Source of the DNA: an uncultured Prevotella sp.
GTDB taxonomy: Bacteria > Bacteroidota > Bacteroidia > Bacteroidales > Bacteroidaceae
Reading direction: 5' to 3'
DNA length: 63,679 nucleotides
NCBI GenBank assembly: GCA_905236755.1
Contig: CAJOCR010000014.1
Location: 1-63,679, forward strand
This document shows positions 44,348 through 51,208 of this stretch, in pieces. Position 1 is the first letter of the stretch, and each line of letters opens with the position of its first letter. The notes under the pieces were generated by a model. The model made no database searches, was not told where the DNA came from, and saw only the letters and a list, made by a program, of their open reading frames with translations. The translations under genes and the position numbers were made by a program.

Positions 44348-44406
44348 ATCTAATCTCAATAGGTATTAGCTTTTTTTTTAAGGTAAAAAGATTGTATTCA
44401 GGATAA
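44315..44406 (-). ncRNA. candidate small RNA or attenuated glnS leader
   Basis: A complete promoter at 44444-44413 and a strong terminator at 44347-44315 delimit a transcript of about 92 nt on the minus strand. It has no open frame of note and sits 103 nt before glnS. It could be an independent small RNA, the 3' part of the mltG message, or the attenuated distal leader of glnS. No T-box-like conserved sequence was recognised. Confidence 0.5.
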
Positions 44407-44412
44407 CATTTG

Positions 44413-44444
44413 CAAAGTTATAGGATTATTCCTATACGTGCAAA
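44413..44444 (-). promoter_or_regulatory. orphan promoter upstream of glnS
   Basis: On the minus strand TTTG (44444-44441), a 20-bp spacer and TAACTTTG (44420-44413). It is 200 nt from glnS but only about 60 nt from the terminator at 44347. Confidence 0.75.
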
Positions 44445-44478
44445 TATTTTTTTATGTTTATAAACATATTTTCAAAAA

Positions 44479-45525
44479 TTATTTTATACCTCTCTCATTG
44501 AGAGCTTGGGTGTATTTGCGCGCATTTGCCTGATGTTCAGCGTATGTACGTGCAAAATTGTGTGTTCCGCTGAAATCTTCTTTTGCACACATGTAAAGAT
44601 AATCGTGGTGAACGCGGTTCAATACAGCGTCAATACCTGCAACAGAAGGGATGCGGATTGGGCCAGGTGGCAAACCTGGGTTCTTGTATGTGTTATATGG
44701 GCTCTTAATATAGAGCAGATTGTTGTATATTCTCTTCAGCTCGAAACGCTGCCAGGCAAATTTGATTGTTGGGTCGGCCTGCAGAGGCATTCCCTCTGGA
44801 TATTCAGCATTACGAAGCATCAAACGGTTGTAGTACATTCCTGCAATCATAGGCTTTTCCTGATTGTTGGCTGTTTCCTCGTCAACAATACTTGCAAGAG
44901 TAATTACTTCGTTTGGTGAGAGGTTCATCTGTTTAGCTTTTTCCGTACGTTCGAAGTTCCAGAATTTCTTGCTTTCTTTCTGCATGCGGTCGAGGAACTT
45001 CTCTACTGACACATTCCAATAAATATCGTATGTGTTTGGAATGAACATACAAACGATTGTTGTTGTGTCGTAGCCGTATTTCTCGCATACAGCCTCGTCG
45101 TTAAGTGCCTTGAGAAGAGCGGTAGAGTCAATCATCATGCGCTTGCTTATTTCAGCAGCAAGACGGTCTTTGGTTCTGACGCTTGGAATAGTAAGGTTTA
45201 CAGGTTCCTGCATTCCGTTCTTTAAATGACGGAAAACCTTCAGAGTTCCATCTCCTGCATGAATGGCATAGCGACCTGTACGTATATTGTTGCTATACTG
45301 GCTGTGGCGAACCATTGTTCTGAAGCATGTTAGTCCGTGACCAGTAGCAACAGTATCTAATTTGTGATAAACAGAATCGATGTTGTCGTCGTTGTCGATA
45401 TAGATATACGAAGTATAGTCTTTTTTCGAGAATGATGAGAAAAGACAATAATACGTCATACTTGCAAATGCAAGCAAGCAAGCTGTTGTTGCATAGACGT
45501 AGATCTTTTTGTTTTTAATATTCAT
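44479..45525 (-). CDS. mltG: endolytic transglycosylase MltG
   Basis: This 348-aa inner-membrane enzyme of the YceG family cleaves nascent peptidoglycan glycan strands. An N-terminal membrane anchor is at about residues 8-28 (YVYATTACLLAFASMTYYCLF). The catalytic-region signature is LASIVDEETANNQEKPMIAGMYYNRL, followed by MPLQADPTIKFAW. The C-terminal block is SPYNTYKNPGLPPGPIRIPS. The frame stays open up to 45678, but a TATCTTTG -7 box (minus strand, 45555-45548) implies transcription starts near 45541. That makes the ATG at 45525 the true start. E. coli MltG has the same order of parts at similar length. Confidence 0.93.
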   Translation of the reverse strand: MNIKNKKIYVYATTACLLAFASMTYYCLFSSFSKKDYTSYIYIDNDDNIDSVYHKLDTVATGHGLTCFRTMVRHSQYSNNIRTGRYAIHAGDGTLKVFRHLKNGMQEPVNLTIPSVRTKDRLAAEISKRMMIDSTALLKALNDEAVCEKYGYDTTTIVCMFIPNTYDIYWNVSVEKFLDRMQKESKKFWNFERTEKAKQMNLSPNEVITLASIVDEETANNQEKPMIAGMYYNRLMLRNAEYPEGMPLQADPTIKFAWQRFELKRIYNNLLYIKSPYNTYKNPGLPPGPIRIPSVAGIDAVLNRVHHDYLYMCAKEDFSGTHNFARTYAEHQANARKYTQALNERGIK

Positions 45526-45547
45526 TTTGGCATGTTTTAAAACCTTG

Positions 45548-45555
45548 CAAAGATA
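45548..45555 (-). promoter_or_regulatory. -7 box of the mltG promoter
   Basis: TATCTTTG on the minus strand, 23 nt before the mltG start at 45525; it decides the start codon. Confidence 0.65.
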
Positions 45556-45695
45556 CGAATAAAATGATAAATAAGAAATAAAAAGCAAGAAATATGATTT
45601 TTGCCCTGTTTTGCCTACGTATGTGAGAGAAAAAACTAAAAATATACGAAAAGCAGTTAAATAATTATATATCTGCAAGTTACGAGTAGTGAAAA

Positions 45696-45727
45696 TTTGC
45701 TTGTTATATTAATAATGTGTATATTTG
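45696..45727 (+). promoter_or_regulatory. orphan promoter for a candidate small RNA
   Basis: TTTG (45696-45699), a 20-bp spacer and TATATTTG (45720-45727) are a textbook Bacteroidetes promoter with no gene downstream on the plus strand for 1.4 kb. Confidence 0.78.
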
Positions 45728-45733
45728 CAATGT

Positions 45734-45796
45734 GTTTTTCATAGTATTAGATTTAAGGTTAATAAGATTGGAGTACAGCGGTACTCCTTTTTTTTT
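45734..45796 (+). ncRNA. candidate 63-nt small RNA
   Basis: Transcription should begin 6-7 nt after the -7 box and end at a perfect hairpin, GGAGTAC-AGCG-GTACTCC (45770-45787), followed by nine T. No open frame fits inside. The first 36 nt are A/T-rich and single-stranded by eye, which would suit a base-pairing seed region. No known RNA family is recognised. Confidence 0.6.
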
Positions 45797-45921
45797 GTTT
45801 CTAGTGTGAAAAACATATTTTTTAATTTGTATGAAACTTTTATTTGTGCGATTTTGTGTTGCATTTGGCTTATGACTAATAAAATAGTTTTGCATTTTTG
45901 TGAAAAAACTCAATTTTCCAG

Positions 45922-45965
45922 CCTTCGAGATTCCTTCGAGATGAGTCTTAGATGCGTTCGAGATG
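45922..45965 (+). repeat. four-unit 11-bp array, TTCGAGATG family
   Basis: Units are CCTTCGAGATT, CCTTCGAGATG, AGTCTTAGATG and CGTTCGAGATG. The last three equal 33510-33542 in inverted orientation with no mismatch. Confidence 0.9.
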
Positions 45966-46012
45966 TTTTTTAAGGGAAAATGTACTGTTGTATGATAAAA
46001 AATATTGAACAC

Positions 46013-46046
46013 AAAAAAGGCTCCACAAAAAGTGAAGCCTTTCTTG
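46013..46046 (-). terminator. terminator of the YtxH-holin cassette
   Basis: On the minus strand AAAGGCTTCAC pairs with GTGGAGCCTTT (one mismatch) followed by T; it lies 20 nt past the last stop. Confidence 0.8.
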
Positions 46047-46064
46047 CTATAGAATTTTGTTTGG

Positions 46065-46310
46065 TTATTTCTTGAATTTGCGATAGAGTTTCCAACCAAG
46101 AATCAAGCCATCAAGAATTCCTGTGCCTGTATTCAGTAAGCCACTAAAGCGTTGGGCTGGCGTCGCTTTTCTTGAAAAAGCTTCGGAAGGGGTAAATAGA
46201 CTCTTCCAGAGCTTCTCAATCTTCTGATTATCCTTTAGAATATCGTTGCGCAACATTTCTTTGCGCAAACGGATATCGTTGATGGAATTATATGAATTGA
46301 CGTTTTCCAT
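46065..46310 (-). CDS. small protein of the YtxH-holin cassette
   Basis: This 81-aa basic protein (MENVNSYNSINDIRLRKEMLRNDI at the N-terminus) is last in a three-gene cassette. I recognise no domain. The N-terminal half looks helical and charged. The C-terminal half has a moderately hydrophobic stretch (FSGLLNTGTGILDGLILGWKLYRKF) that could associate with the membrane. Its start shares one base with the preceding stop, so translation is coupled. Similar small genes commonly follow the holin-like gene in Bacteroidales. Confidence 0.75.
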   Translation of the reverse strand: MENVNSYNSINDIRLRKEMLRNDILKDNQKIEKLWKSLFTPSEAFSRKATPAQRFSGLLNTGTGILDGLILGWKLYRKFKK

Positions 46311-46660
46311 TACTTACTTAATAATAAACTGGCGAGAAATTGCACAAGAGGCTTTTCAATCCATTGGTGGCGGTAGGTGATGCAAAGCAGAAGCAGCAAC
46401 ACGTAAAAAACACCCACAATGCAGAAGGCCTCGGCTTGCCCTATAATTGTTGAAAGAGCAAAGGCGGCAGCAAAGCTAAGATAAATCAAAGCTGTGAGCA
46501 GGAGTATGCCGATGACTGTAGCCATAATGAGAACCGTGAAGAGTTTCACGATTTTGTCAACTATGTCAAGTCTTACATACTCTGACTGTAGCCCAATGTA
46601 GTGTCTAACCACCTCAACGAGCTGCCCAATGGTCTCTATGTTCTTATCGTTGCTAAACAA
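46310..46660 (-). CDS. holin-X-like membrane protein
   Basis: This 116-aa protein has two strong transmembrane helices (LFTVLIMATVIGILLLTALIYL and AFCIVGVFYVLLLLLCITY) after an amphipathic N-terminal helix. The arrangement fits the phage-holin-3_6/Holin-X family, which in Bacteroidetes chromosomes is a housekeeping envelope protein and not a phage gene. It lies 26 nt after the YtxH gene and overlaps the next start. No phage genes are nearby. Confidence 0.82.
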   Translation of the reverse strand: MFSNDKNIETIGQLVEVVRHYIGLQSEYVRLDIVDKIVKLFTVLIMATVIGILLLTALIYLSFAAAFALSTIIGQAEAFCIVGVFYVLLLLLCITYRHQWIEKPLVQFLASLLLSK

Positions 46661-46686
46661 GATAATTCTTTTTTACGTACTTCTTA

Positions 46687-46902
46687 TTATTCTGCGTCTG
46701 GAGTAGCGTCCTTGATGTCGTCAACAAGGTCGGCAACCTCTTTACGTGAAAGCTTTATATTATGTTTCTCGCAGAAATCCTCAACAGCTTCAGTAATCTT
46801 ATTACGTGTGTCTGTACCTTTCTCAGGAGCAAGCAAAAGACCAAGAGCTGCACCAGCTACGGCCCCGCCAAGGAAAGCTCCAATGTAACCTAATGTTTTC
46901 AT
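46687..46902 (-). CDS. YtxH domain protein
   Basis: This 71-aa protein opens with the glycine/alanine-rich YtxH membrane segment (GYIGAFLGGAVAGAALGLLLAPEKGTDTRNKI), then has an acidic helical tail. YtxH proteins are small envelope proteins linked to stress in Bacillus; the role here is unknown. It is the first gene of the cassette with the holin-like and small genes. A TATATTTG -7 box is present on the minus strand at 46973-46966. Confidence 0.88.
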   Translation of the reverse strand: MKTLGYIGAFLGGAVAGAALGLLLAPEKGTDTRNKITEAVEDFCEKHNIKLSRKEVADLVDDIKDATPDAE

Positions 46903-47141
46903 AATCTTGTTTTATTTTAATGATTAAACAATTTTGTGTTCTGGCAATTCTATTTACCAATACTGCAAATATAGGCAAAGTTTTCAGTAATCGTCACTAT
47001 AGATGTATATTTTTTTGTTAAATAATGTAAGTTTGATTCATTTAACAAACTTTATGCGCACTATTTTCTTATTTTTTGGATATAATTCGTATCTTCGCCA
47101 GATAAAATGTGAATAATGTAATTCTATAAAACAATTTAATT

Positions 47142-47630
47142 ATGAAGAAGTATTTGGTATTGTGCGCAGGAATGTGCGTTGCTTTGGCTTTCACAAGTTG
47201 TAAATCAAGTGAGAGTGCATACAAGAAGGCTTACGAAAAGGCTATGGCTCAGGAGAACCAGCAGGCTACAGAACAGGCTCAGACAACAGCTCCTGTAGTT
47301 GCTCCTCTGCAGCAGAAACCAGCTGATCAGACCACAGTAGTTGATAATACAGATAATGCAGTAGTGCGCACAGAGAGCTATTCTGTTGTTGCAGGTCCTG
47401 CTGTAAAGACATTTGGTGTTGTAGTTGGTTCTTTCTCTCTCAAGGCTAATGCTGAGGGTTTGCAGAACACATTGAACAACGATGGTTATAATGCATCAAT
47501 CGTTAAGAATGAAGAGCGCAATCTGTATCGTGTAGTAGGCAGCAGCTTCGATTCTAAGAGCGACGCTGTTCGCAGCCGTGATTCTTTCCGCGCAAAGTAT
47601 CCTGATGCATGGCTTCTCTATAAGAAATAA
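47142..47630 (+). CDS. SPOR-domain lipoprotein
   Basis: This 162-aa lipoprotein has the signal MKKYLVLCAGMCVALAFTSC, then a Gln/Thr-rich linker (residues 25-85). The C-terminal SPOR domain is FGVVVGSFSLKANAEGLQNTLNNDGYNASIVKNEERNLYRVVGSSF. SPOR domains bind glycan strands lacking stem peptides, found at the division septum. It is therefore expected in the periplasm near the septum. Its stop shares one base with the ruvX start. A TATCTTCG box lies at 47090-47097. Confidence 0.92.
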   Translation: MKKYLVLCAGMCVALAFTSCKSSESAYKKAYEKAMAQENQQATEQAQTTAPVVAPLQQKPADQTTVVDNTDNAVVRTESYSVVAGPAVKTFGVVVGSFSLKANAEGLQNTLNNDGYNASIVKNEERNLYRVVGSSFDSKSDAVRSRDSFRAKYPDAWLLYKK

Positions 47631-48043
47631 TGAGAATACTCTCAATAGATTTTGGTAAAAAGCGTACGGGCTTGGCCGCAACCGATCCATTGCAGATTAT
47701 AGCTAATCCGCTGGAAACTGTGGCAACCGCTACGCTTTTTGACTATCTTGAAAATTATATCAAGAAAGAGCCTGTAGAGCGTATTGTGATAGGTCGCCCT
47801 ACACAACCAAACGGTAAGCCCAGTGAGAATCTCGCCCGGGTAGAGAACTTCTACAACAGATGGAAGAAACTGCACCCCGAGATTCCTATTGACTATTATG
47901 ATGAACGATTCACATCGGTAATTGCACATCGTGCAATCATAGATAGTGGCGTAAAGAAAAGTACGCGTAGAGAGAATAAGGGTCTTGTAGATGCCATCTC
48001 GGCAACAATCATTCTGCAAGACTATATGCAAAGTCGTAGATAA
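47630..48043 (+). CDS. ruvX: Holliday-junction-resolvase-like YqgF/RuvX
   Basis: This 137-aa protein has an RNase-H fold: N-terminal ILSIDFGKKRTGLAATDPLQIIANPLET, IVIGRPTQPNGKPSE and the acidic YDERFTSV. In E. coli, YqgF is needed for 16S rRNA 5'-end processing; Holliday resolvase activity is claimed for some homologues. It is coupled to the SPOR gene and followed 20 nt later by def. That grouping of a small RNA-processing nuclease with peptide deformylase is common in Bacteroidetes. Confidence 0.93.
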   Translation: MRILSIDFGKKRTGLAATDPLQIIANPLETVATATLFDYLENYIKKEPVERIVIGRPTQPNGKPSENLARVENFYNRWKKLHPEIPIDYYDERFTSVIAHRAIIDSGVKKSTRRENKGLVDAISATIILQDYMQSRR

Positions 48044-48063
48044 ACGAGATTATACAGAATTAA

Positions 48064-48627
48064 ATGATATTACCAATTTACATTTACGGTCAACCTGTAT
48101 TGAGAAAGGTTGCAGAAGACATTACTCCAGAGTATCCGGAACTGAAGGAACTTATTGAAAACATGTGGGAAACACTTGACCATAGCAACGGCGTGGGACT
48201 TGCTGCTCCACAGATTGGCAAAGCCATTCGCCTTGTGGTTATCGACCTCAACGTGTTGAGCGAAGACTTGCCTGAATATAAGGACTTCAGAAAGACTTAC
48301 ATCAACGCACACATCGTAGAGGTTGACGATAAGTCAAAGAAAGAAACTATGGAGGAGGGATGTCTCTCATTGCCAGGCCTTTCAGAAAACGTTACCCGTT
48401 ACAGTCGTATTCACGTGAAGTATCAGGACGAAAACTTCGAAGAGCATGACGAGTGGGTTGACGGATATCTGGCTCGTGTTATGCAGCATGAGTTCGATCA
48501 TCTTGAAGGAAAAATGTATATCGATCATCTTACTCCTTTCCGCAAACAAATCATTCAGAGTAAATTGAAGAATTTGCTGAAGGGAAAATTCCAATGCAGC
48601 TATCGTACAAAGGTAGTACGCAAATAA
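48064..48627 (+). CDS. def: peptide deformylase
   Basis: This 187-aa metalloenzyme removes the formyl group from nascent proteins. All three motifs are intact: GVGLAAPQIG, EEGCLSLPG with the metal-binding Cys, and QHEFDHLEGKMY with the two metal His and the catalytic Glu. Length is usual. It is third in the SPOR-ruvX-def run. A long imperfect inverted repeat follows and may end the transcript. Confidence 0.97.
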   Translation: MILPIYIYGQPVLRKVAEDITPEYPELKELIENMWETLDHSNGVGLAAPQIGKAIRLVVIDLNVLSEDLPEYKDFRKTYINAHIVEVDDKSKKETMEEGCLSLPGLSENVTRYSRIHVKYQDENFEEHDEWVDGYLARVMQHEFDHLEGKMYIDHLTPFRKQIIQSKLKNLLKGKFQCSYRTKVVRK

Positions 48628-48634
48628 AAAAGAA

Positions 48635-48745
48635 ATCAAGAATTAGAGAATTTTAGAATTATCACTATTTAATTTCTTATATAAATAAGACATTATATAA
48701 TGATGTTTTGAGTAGTATAATTCTATAATTCCTGTAATTCTTGAT
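48635..48745. repeat. imperfect long inverted repeat after def
   Basis: Arms 48635-48661 and 48718-48745 are near-complements of about 27 bp, each beginning ATCAAGAATTA when read inward. They are separated by an A/T-rich 56-nt centre. It may be a terminator or a small palindromic mobile remnant; no flanking duplication is obvious. Confidence 0.75.
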
Positions 48746-48789
48746 AAAAAATAATCGAGGTACGTGATAAGCATAAAAATTAAGGAGAT

Positions 48790-49119
48790 ATGAATGATGA
48801 CTTAATCCCAAATGCAGGAGATCGCATAATATGCGTGAAAGTTGGAAAAGTTAGGCGTGAAAATTTCTACGAAATGGCTCGAAAATATTGGCGCGTTGAT
48901 GGGATAAGAGCAACTCGTTCTAATCATGTTCTTGCTATTGTGGATGGTGTGGTTAAGGAGGATTATACTCCATCAAGTTGGAATTTGACAGATAATCCAA
49001 AATATGAAGGGCGATGGGAATTTGAAGGGAAACCTGTAGAAAATTCAGTATACATTGGTAAAAGTGTAGCTTCGTATTATGGAAAAAGTCAAAATCCTGT
49101 AAAGTATATAAACATGTAA
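48790..49119 (+). CDS. small protein of unknown function with strong Shine-Dalgarno site
   Basis: This 109-aa protein is not recognised with certainty. Conserved-looking blocks are YEMARKYWRVDGIRATRSNHVLAIVDGVV, then YEGRWEFEGKPVE and a C-terminal SVYIGKSVASYYGKSQNPVKYINM. The layout of strands and the RWEFxG and NPVKY motifs suggest a compact PUA-like domain, but this is a guess. AAGGAG at 48782-48787 lies only two bases before the ATG and is the best Shine-Dalgarno site I noticed in the window. Together with its place next to an inverted repeat, this suggests an acquired gene. Confidence 0.65.
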   Translation: MNDDLIPNAGDRIICVKVGKVRRENFYEMARKYWRVDGIRATRSNHVLAIVDGVVKEDYTPSSWNLTDNPKYEGRWEFEGKPVENSVYIGKSVASYYGKSQNPVKYINM

Positions 49120-49156
49120 TATTCCTTTGGGGATAATAAATAAGTAAGAGATAAAA

Positions 49157-51133
49157 ATGCATCGCAGACTTGTAGCAGTTTTGATTTTTGTTTTGTCGGT
49201 AGTGAGCTTACGGGCTCAGTACAATACCGACCGACTGCTCTTGTCTGGTCAGATAGCTATGGATAATAGCGATTATGTAGTAGCTATTCAGCATTTCAAC
49301 AATATTATTGCCAGCAAACCTTATCTTTATCGCCCGTGGTTCTATCGTGGTATAGCTAAGGAATTGCTTGGCGATTATGTAGGCGCAGAATACGACCTTT
49401 CAAAGGCTATAGGCCTTAATCCTTATGTTCATCAGATTTTTAGCGGACGTGCTGAAGTGCGTATTAACCTAAAACGTTATGCCGATGCTATTGCCGATTA
49501 CGACAAAGCCTTGGCTATTTATCCCGATGATAAAGGTTATTGGTTTAATCGTGCCTATGCATACTACATGAACAAGGAAACAGACTCTTGTCGTACTCAG
49601 TTGCAATATATTATAAATAGGTGGCCTAATTTCCCGAATGCCTATGGTCTTATGACGGAAATCTATCTTAATGCCAACGACACGGTAAACGCTTCACGAT
49701 GGCTGGAACGCACGCTGAAAGTAAATCCATACGATGGCAACCTATGGTCTATAGTAGGTCGACTGAATCTGCAACGCAAATCATGGAAAACAGCCGAAGA
49801 AGCCTTCACCAAAGCCATACACTACACACCTAATGTAGTAAACAACTATACCTACAGAGCTATGACCCGCGTAAATCTTAATCGTCTGCGCGGAGCCATG
49901 AGCGACTATGATAAGGCTATAGAGATGGATCCTAACAACTTTCTGTCGCATTACAACAGAGGACTGTTAAGACAAAACCTTGGTGACGACAACCGAGCAA
50001 TACAGGATTTCAATTTTGTGCTAAGACTCGAACCTGATAACCTCCTTGCCCTTTATAATCGAGCAATACTGCTTGACAAGACAGGAAGTTATAAGGAAGC
50101 TATTCGCGACTATACACGAGTAATAAACAAATTCCCTAATTTCTGGACAGGTTTGCTGGCTCGTGCCAACTGCTATCGTCGATTGGGAATGACGGCCAAA
50201 GCCGAGCTCGACGAGTTCCGTGTTTTAAAGGCTCAGATGGATAAGCATCTTGGTGTTCAGCAAAGATGGAGTAAGGCAAAGCTGCGTCAGGTTCGTAAGA
50301 TGAGCGATGTTGATGTAGAGAAATACGACCGTTGGGTTGTTCTTGATGATGATGTTAGTACACCACAATACAAGAACGAATATCGTGGTAATGTGCAGAA
50401 TCGTAAGGTAGATATAGAGTTGATGCCTATGTTCGCAATTTCTTATTATCCATATAAAAATGGTATTAAGGAATATAGCCTTACTGATAATAGTATTGAC
50501 GCCTTTAATGTTAAGAATAAGCCACTTTCACAGTTTTATCTTTCATGTCATCAGGCAAAACTTGATGCAAACGAGTCAAAGAAACTGTTTGCTCTTATAG
50601 ATACACTTTCCGCTCGCATCGCTAACACACATACCATTGATAAAGCTTGTGATTATCTGCTGCAGCGAGCTGTTGCTCAAAGCATTGTTCACGATTACAA
50701 TGATGCAATCAACGATCTTTCTGATTATGTGGCAATAGACAGTACATCAAAGCTTGGTTATTGGCAACGTGCCGTTTGTCAGTCTCTTATGCTTTCTTAT
50801 TCTTCGGCTGCAGGCTCTGTAGATAATCAGATTGTTCTGCATAAATCAATAGAAGACTTTAAAAAAGCACTTGCCTTTGACGAGGATAATAGTATTATTC
50901 TCTATAATTTAGGTTGCCTCTATGCTTCTATCAACGACTATGCTCAGGCTATACCTTATTATAATAAGGCTCTCAGCAAGAATAGTTCGTTTGCTGAAGC
51001 CTATTATAATCGAGGTTTAACACGAATATTCAATAATGATAAAGAGGGTGGTCTGCGCGACTTGAGTAAGGCAGGTGAATTAGGCCTATATAATGCCTAT
51101 GCTGTTATGAAACACTTCCAGGAAAACAAATAA
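49157..51133 (+). CDS. secreted TPR-repeat protein
   Basis: This 658-aa protein has the signal peptide MHRRLVAVLIFVLSVVSLRAQ and two blocks of TPRs. The first has at least seven units at residues 20-340, such as NFLSHYNRGLLRQNLGDDNRAIQDFNFVLRLEPDN. The second has three or four at 500-650, such as NSIILYNLGCLYASINDYAQAIPYYNKALSKN. Between them is a non-repeat segment with acidic YDRWVVLDDDVSTPQYKNEYRGNVQNRKVDIELMPMF. It probably acts as a periplasmic or outer-membrane-associated scaffold; no enzyme motif is seen. Neighbours are the unknown gene above and thrS. Confidence 0.87.
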   Translation: MHRRLVAVLIFVLSVVSLRAQYNTDRLLLSGQIAMDNSDYVVAIQHFNNIIASKPYLYRPWFYRGIAKELLGDYVGAEYDLSKAIGLNPYVHQIFSGRAEVRINLKRYADAIADYDKALAIYPDDKGYWFNRAYAYYMNKETDSCRTQLQYIINRWPNFPNAYGLMTEIYLNANDTVNASRWLERTLKVNPYDGNLWSIVGRLNLQRKSWKTAEEAFTKAIHYTPNVVNNYTYRAMTRVNLNRLRGAMSDYDKAIEMDPNNFLSHYNRGLLRQNLGDDNRAIQDFNFVLRLEPDNLLALYNRAILLDKTGSYKEAIRDYTRVINKFPNFWTGLLARANCYRRLGMTAKAELDEFRVLKAQMDKHLGVQQRWSKAKLRQVRKMSDVDVEKYDRWVVLDDDVSTPQYKNEYRGNVQNRKVDIELMPMFAISYYPYKNGIKEYSLTDNSIDAFNVKNKPLSQFYLSCHQAKLDANESKKLFALIDTLSARIANTHTIDKACDYLLQRAVAQSIVHDYNDAINDLSDYVAIDSTSKLGYWQRAVCQSLMLSYSSAAGSVDNQIVLHKSIEDFKKALAFDEDNSIILYNLGCLYASINDYAQAIPYYNKALSKNSSFAEAYYNRGLTRIFNNDKEGGLRDLSKAGELGLYNAYAVMKHFQENK

Positions 51134-51208
51134 TTTTTGAATAAACGTTATCCTATCTCAAAAATAAGTGTTACTTTTGCCATCGATTAAATAAAACTAA
51201 TTTGTAAT

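Larger units (their letters stand above)
45526..46064. other. intergenic region with a candidate small RNA and an 11-bp array
   Basis: It holds the mltG promoter (45548-45555), an orphan plus-strand promoter and terminator (45696-45796), a four-unit 11-bp array (45922-45965) and the terminator of the minus-strand cassette (46013-46046). A minus-strand open frame at 45704-46099 crosses all of these and is not a gene. Confidence 0.75.

Noticed and set aside
44213..44406. T-box riboswitch for glnS
   Set aside because: No T-box bulge sequence or specifier stem could be found; only a simple terminator is visible.
45704..46099. 131-codon open frame on the minus strand
   Set aside because: It crosses a terminator, an 11-bp repeat array and the candidate small RNA, and has no family-like sequence.
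46310..46660. Prophage holin
   Set aside because: No lysin, structural or integrase genes are nearby. The YtxH-holin-small gene cassette is typical chromosomal content in Bacteroidetes.
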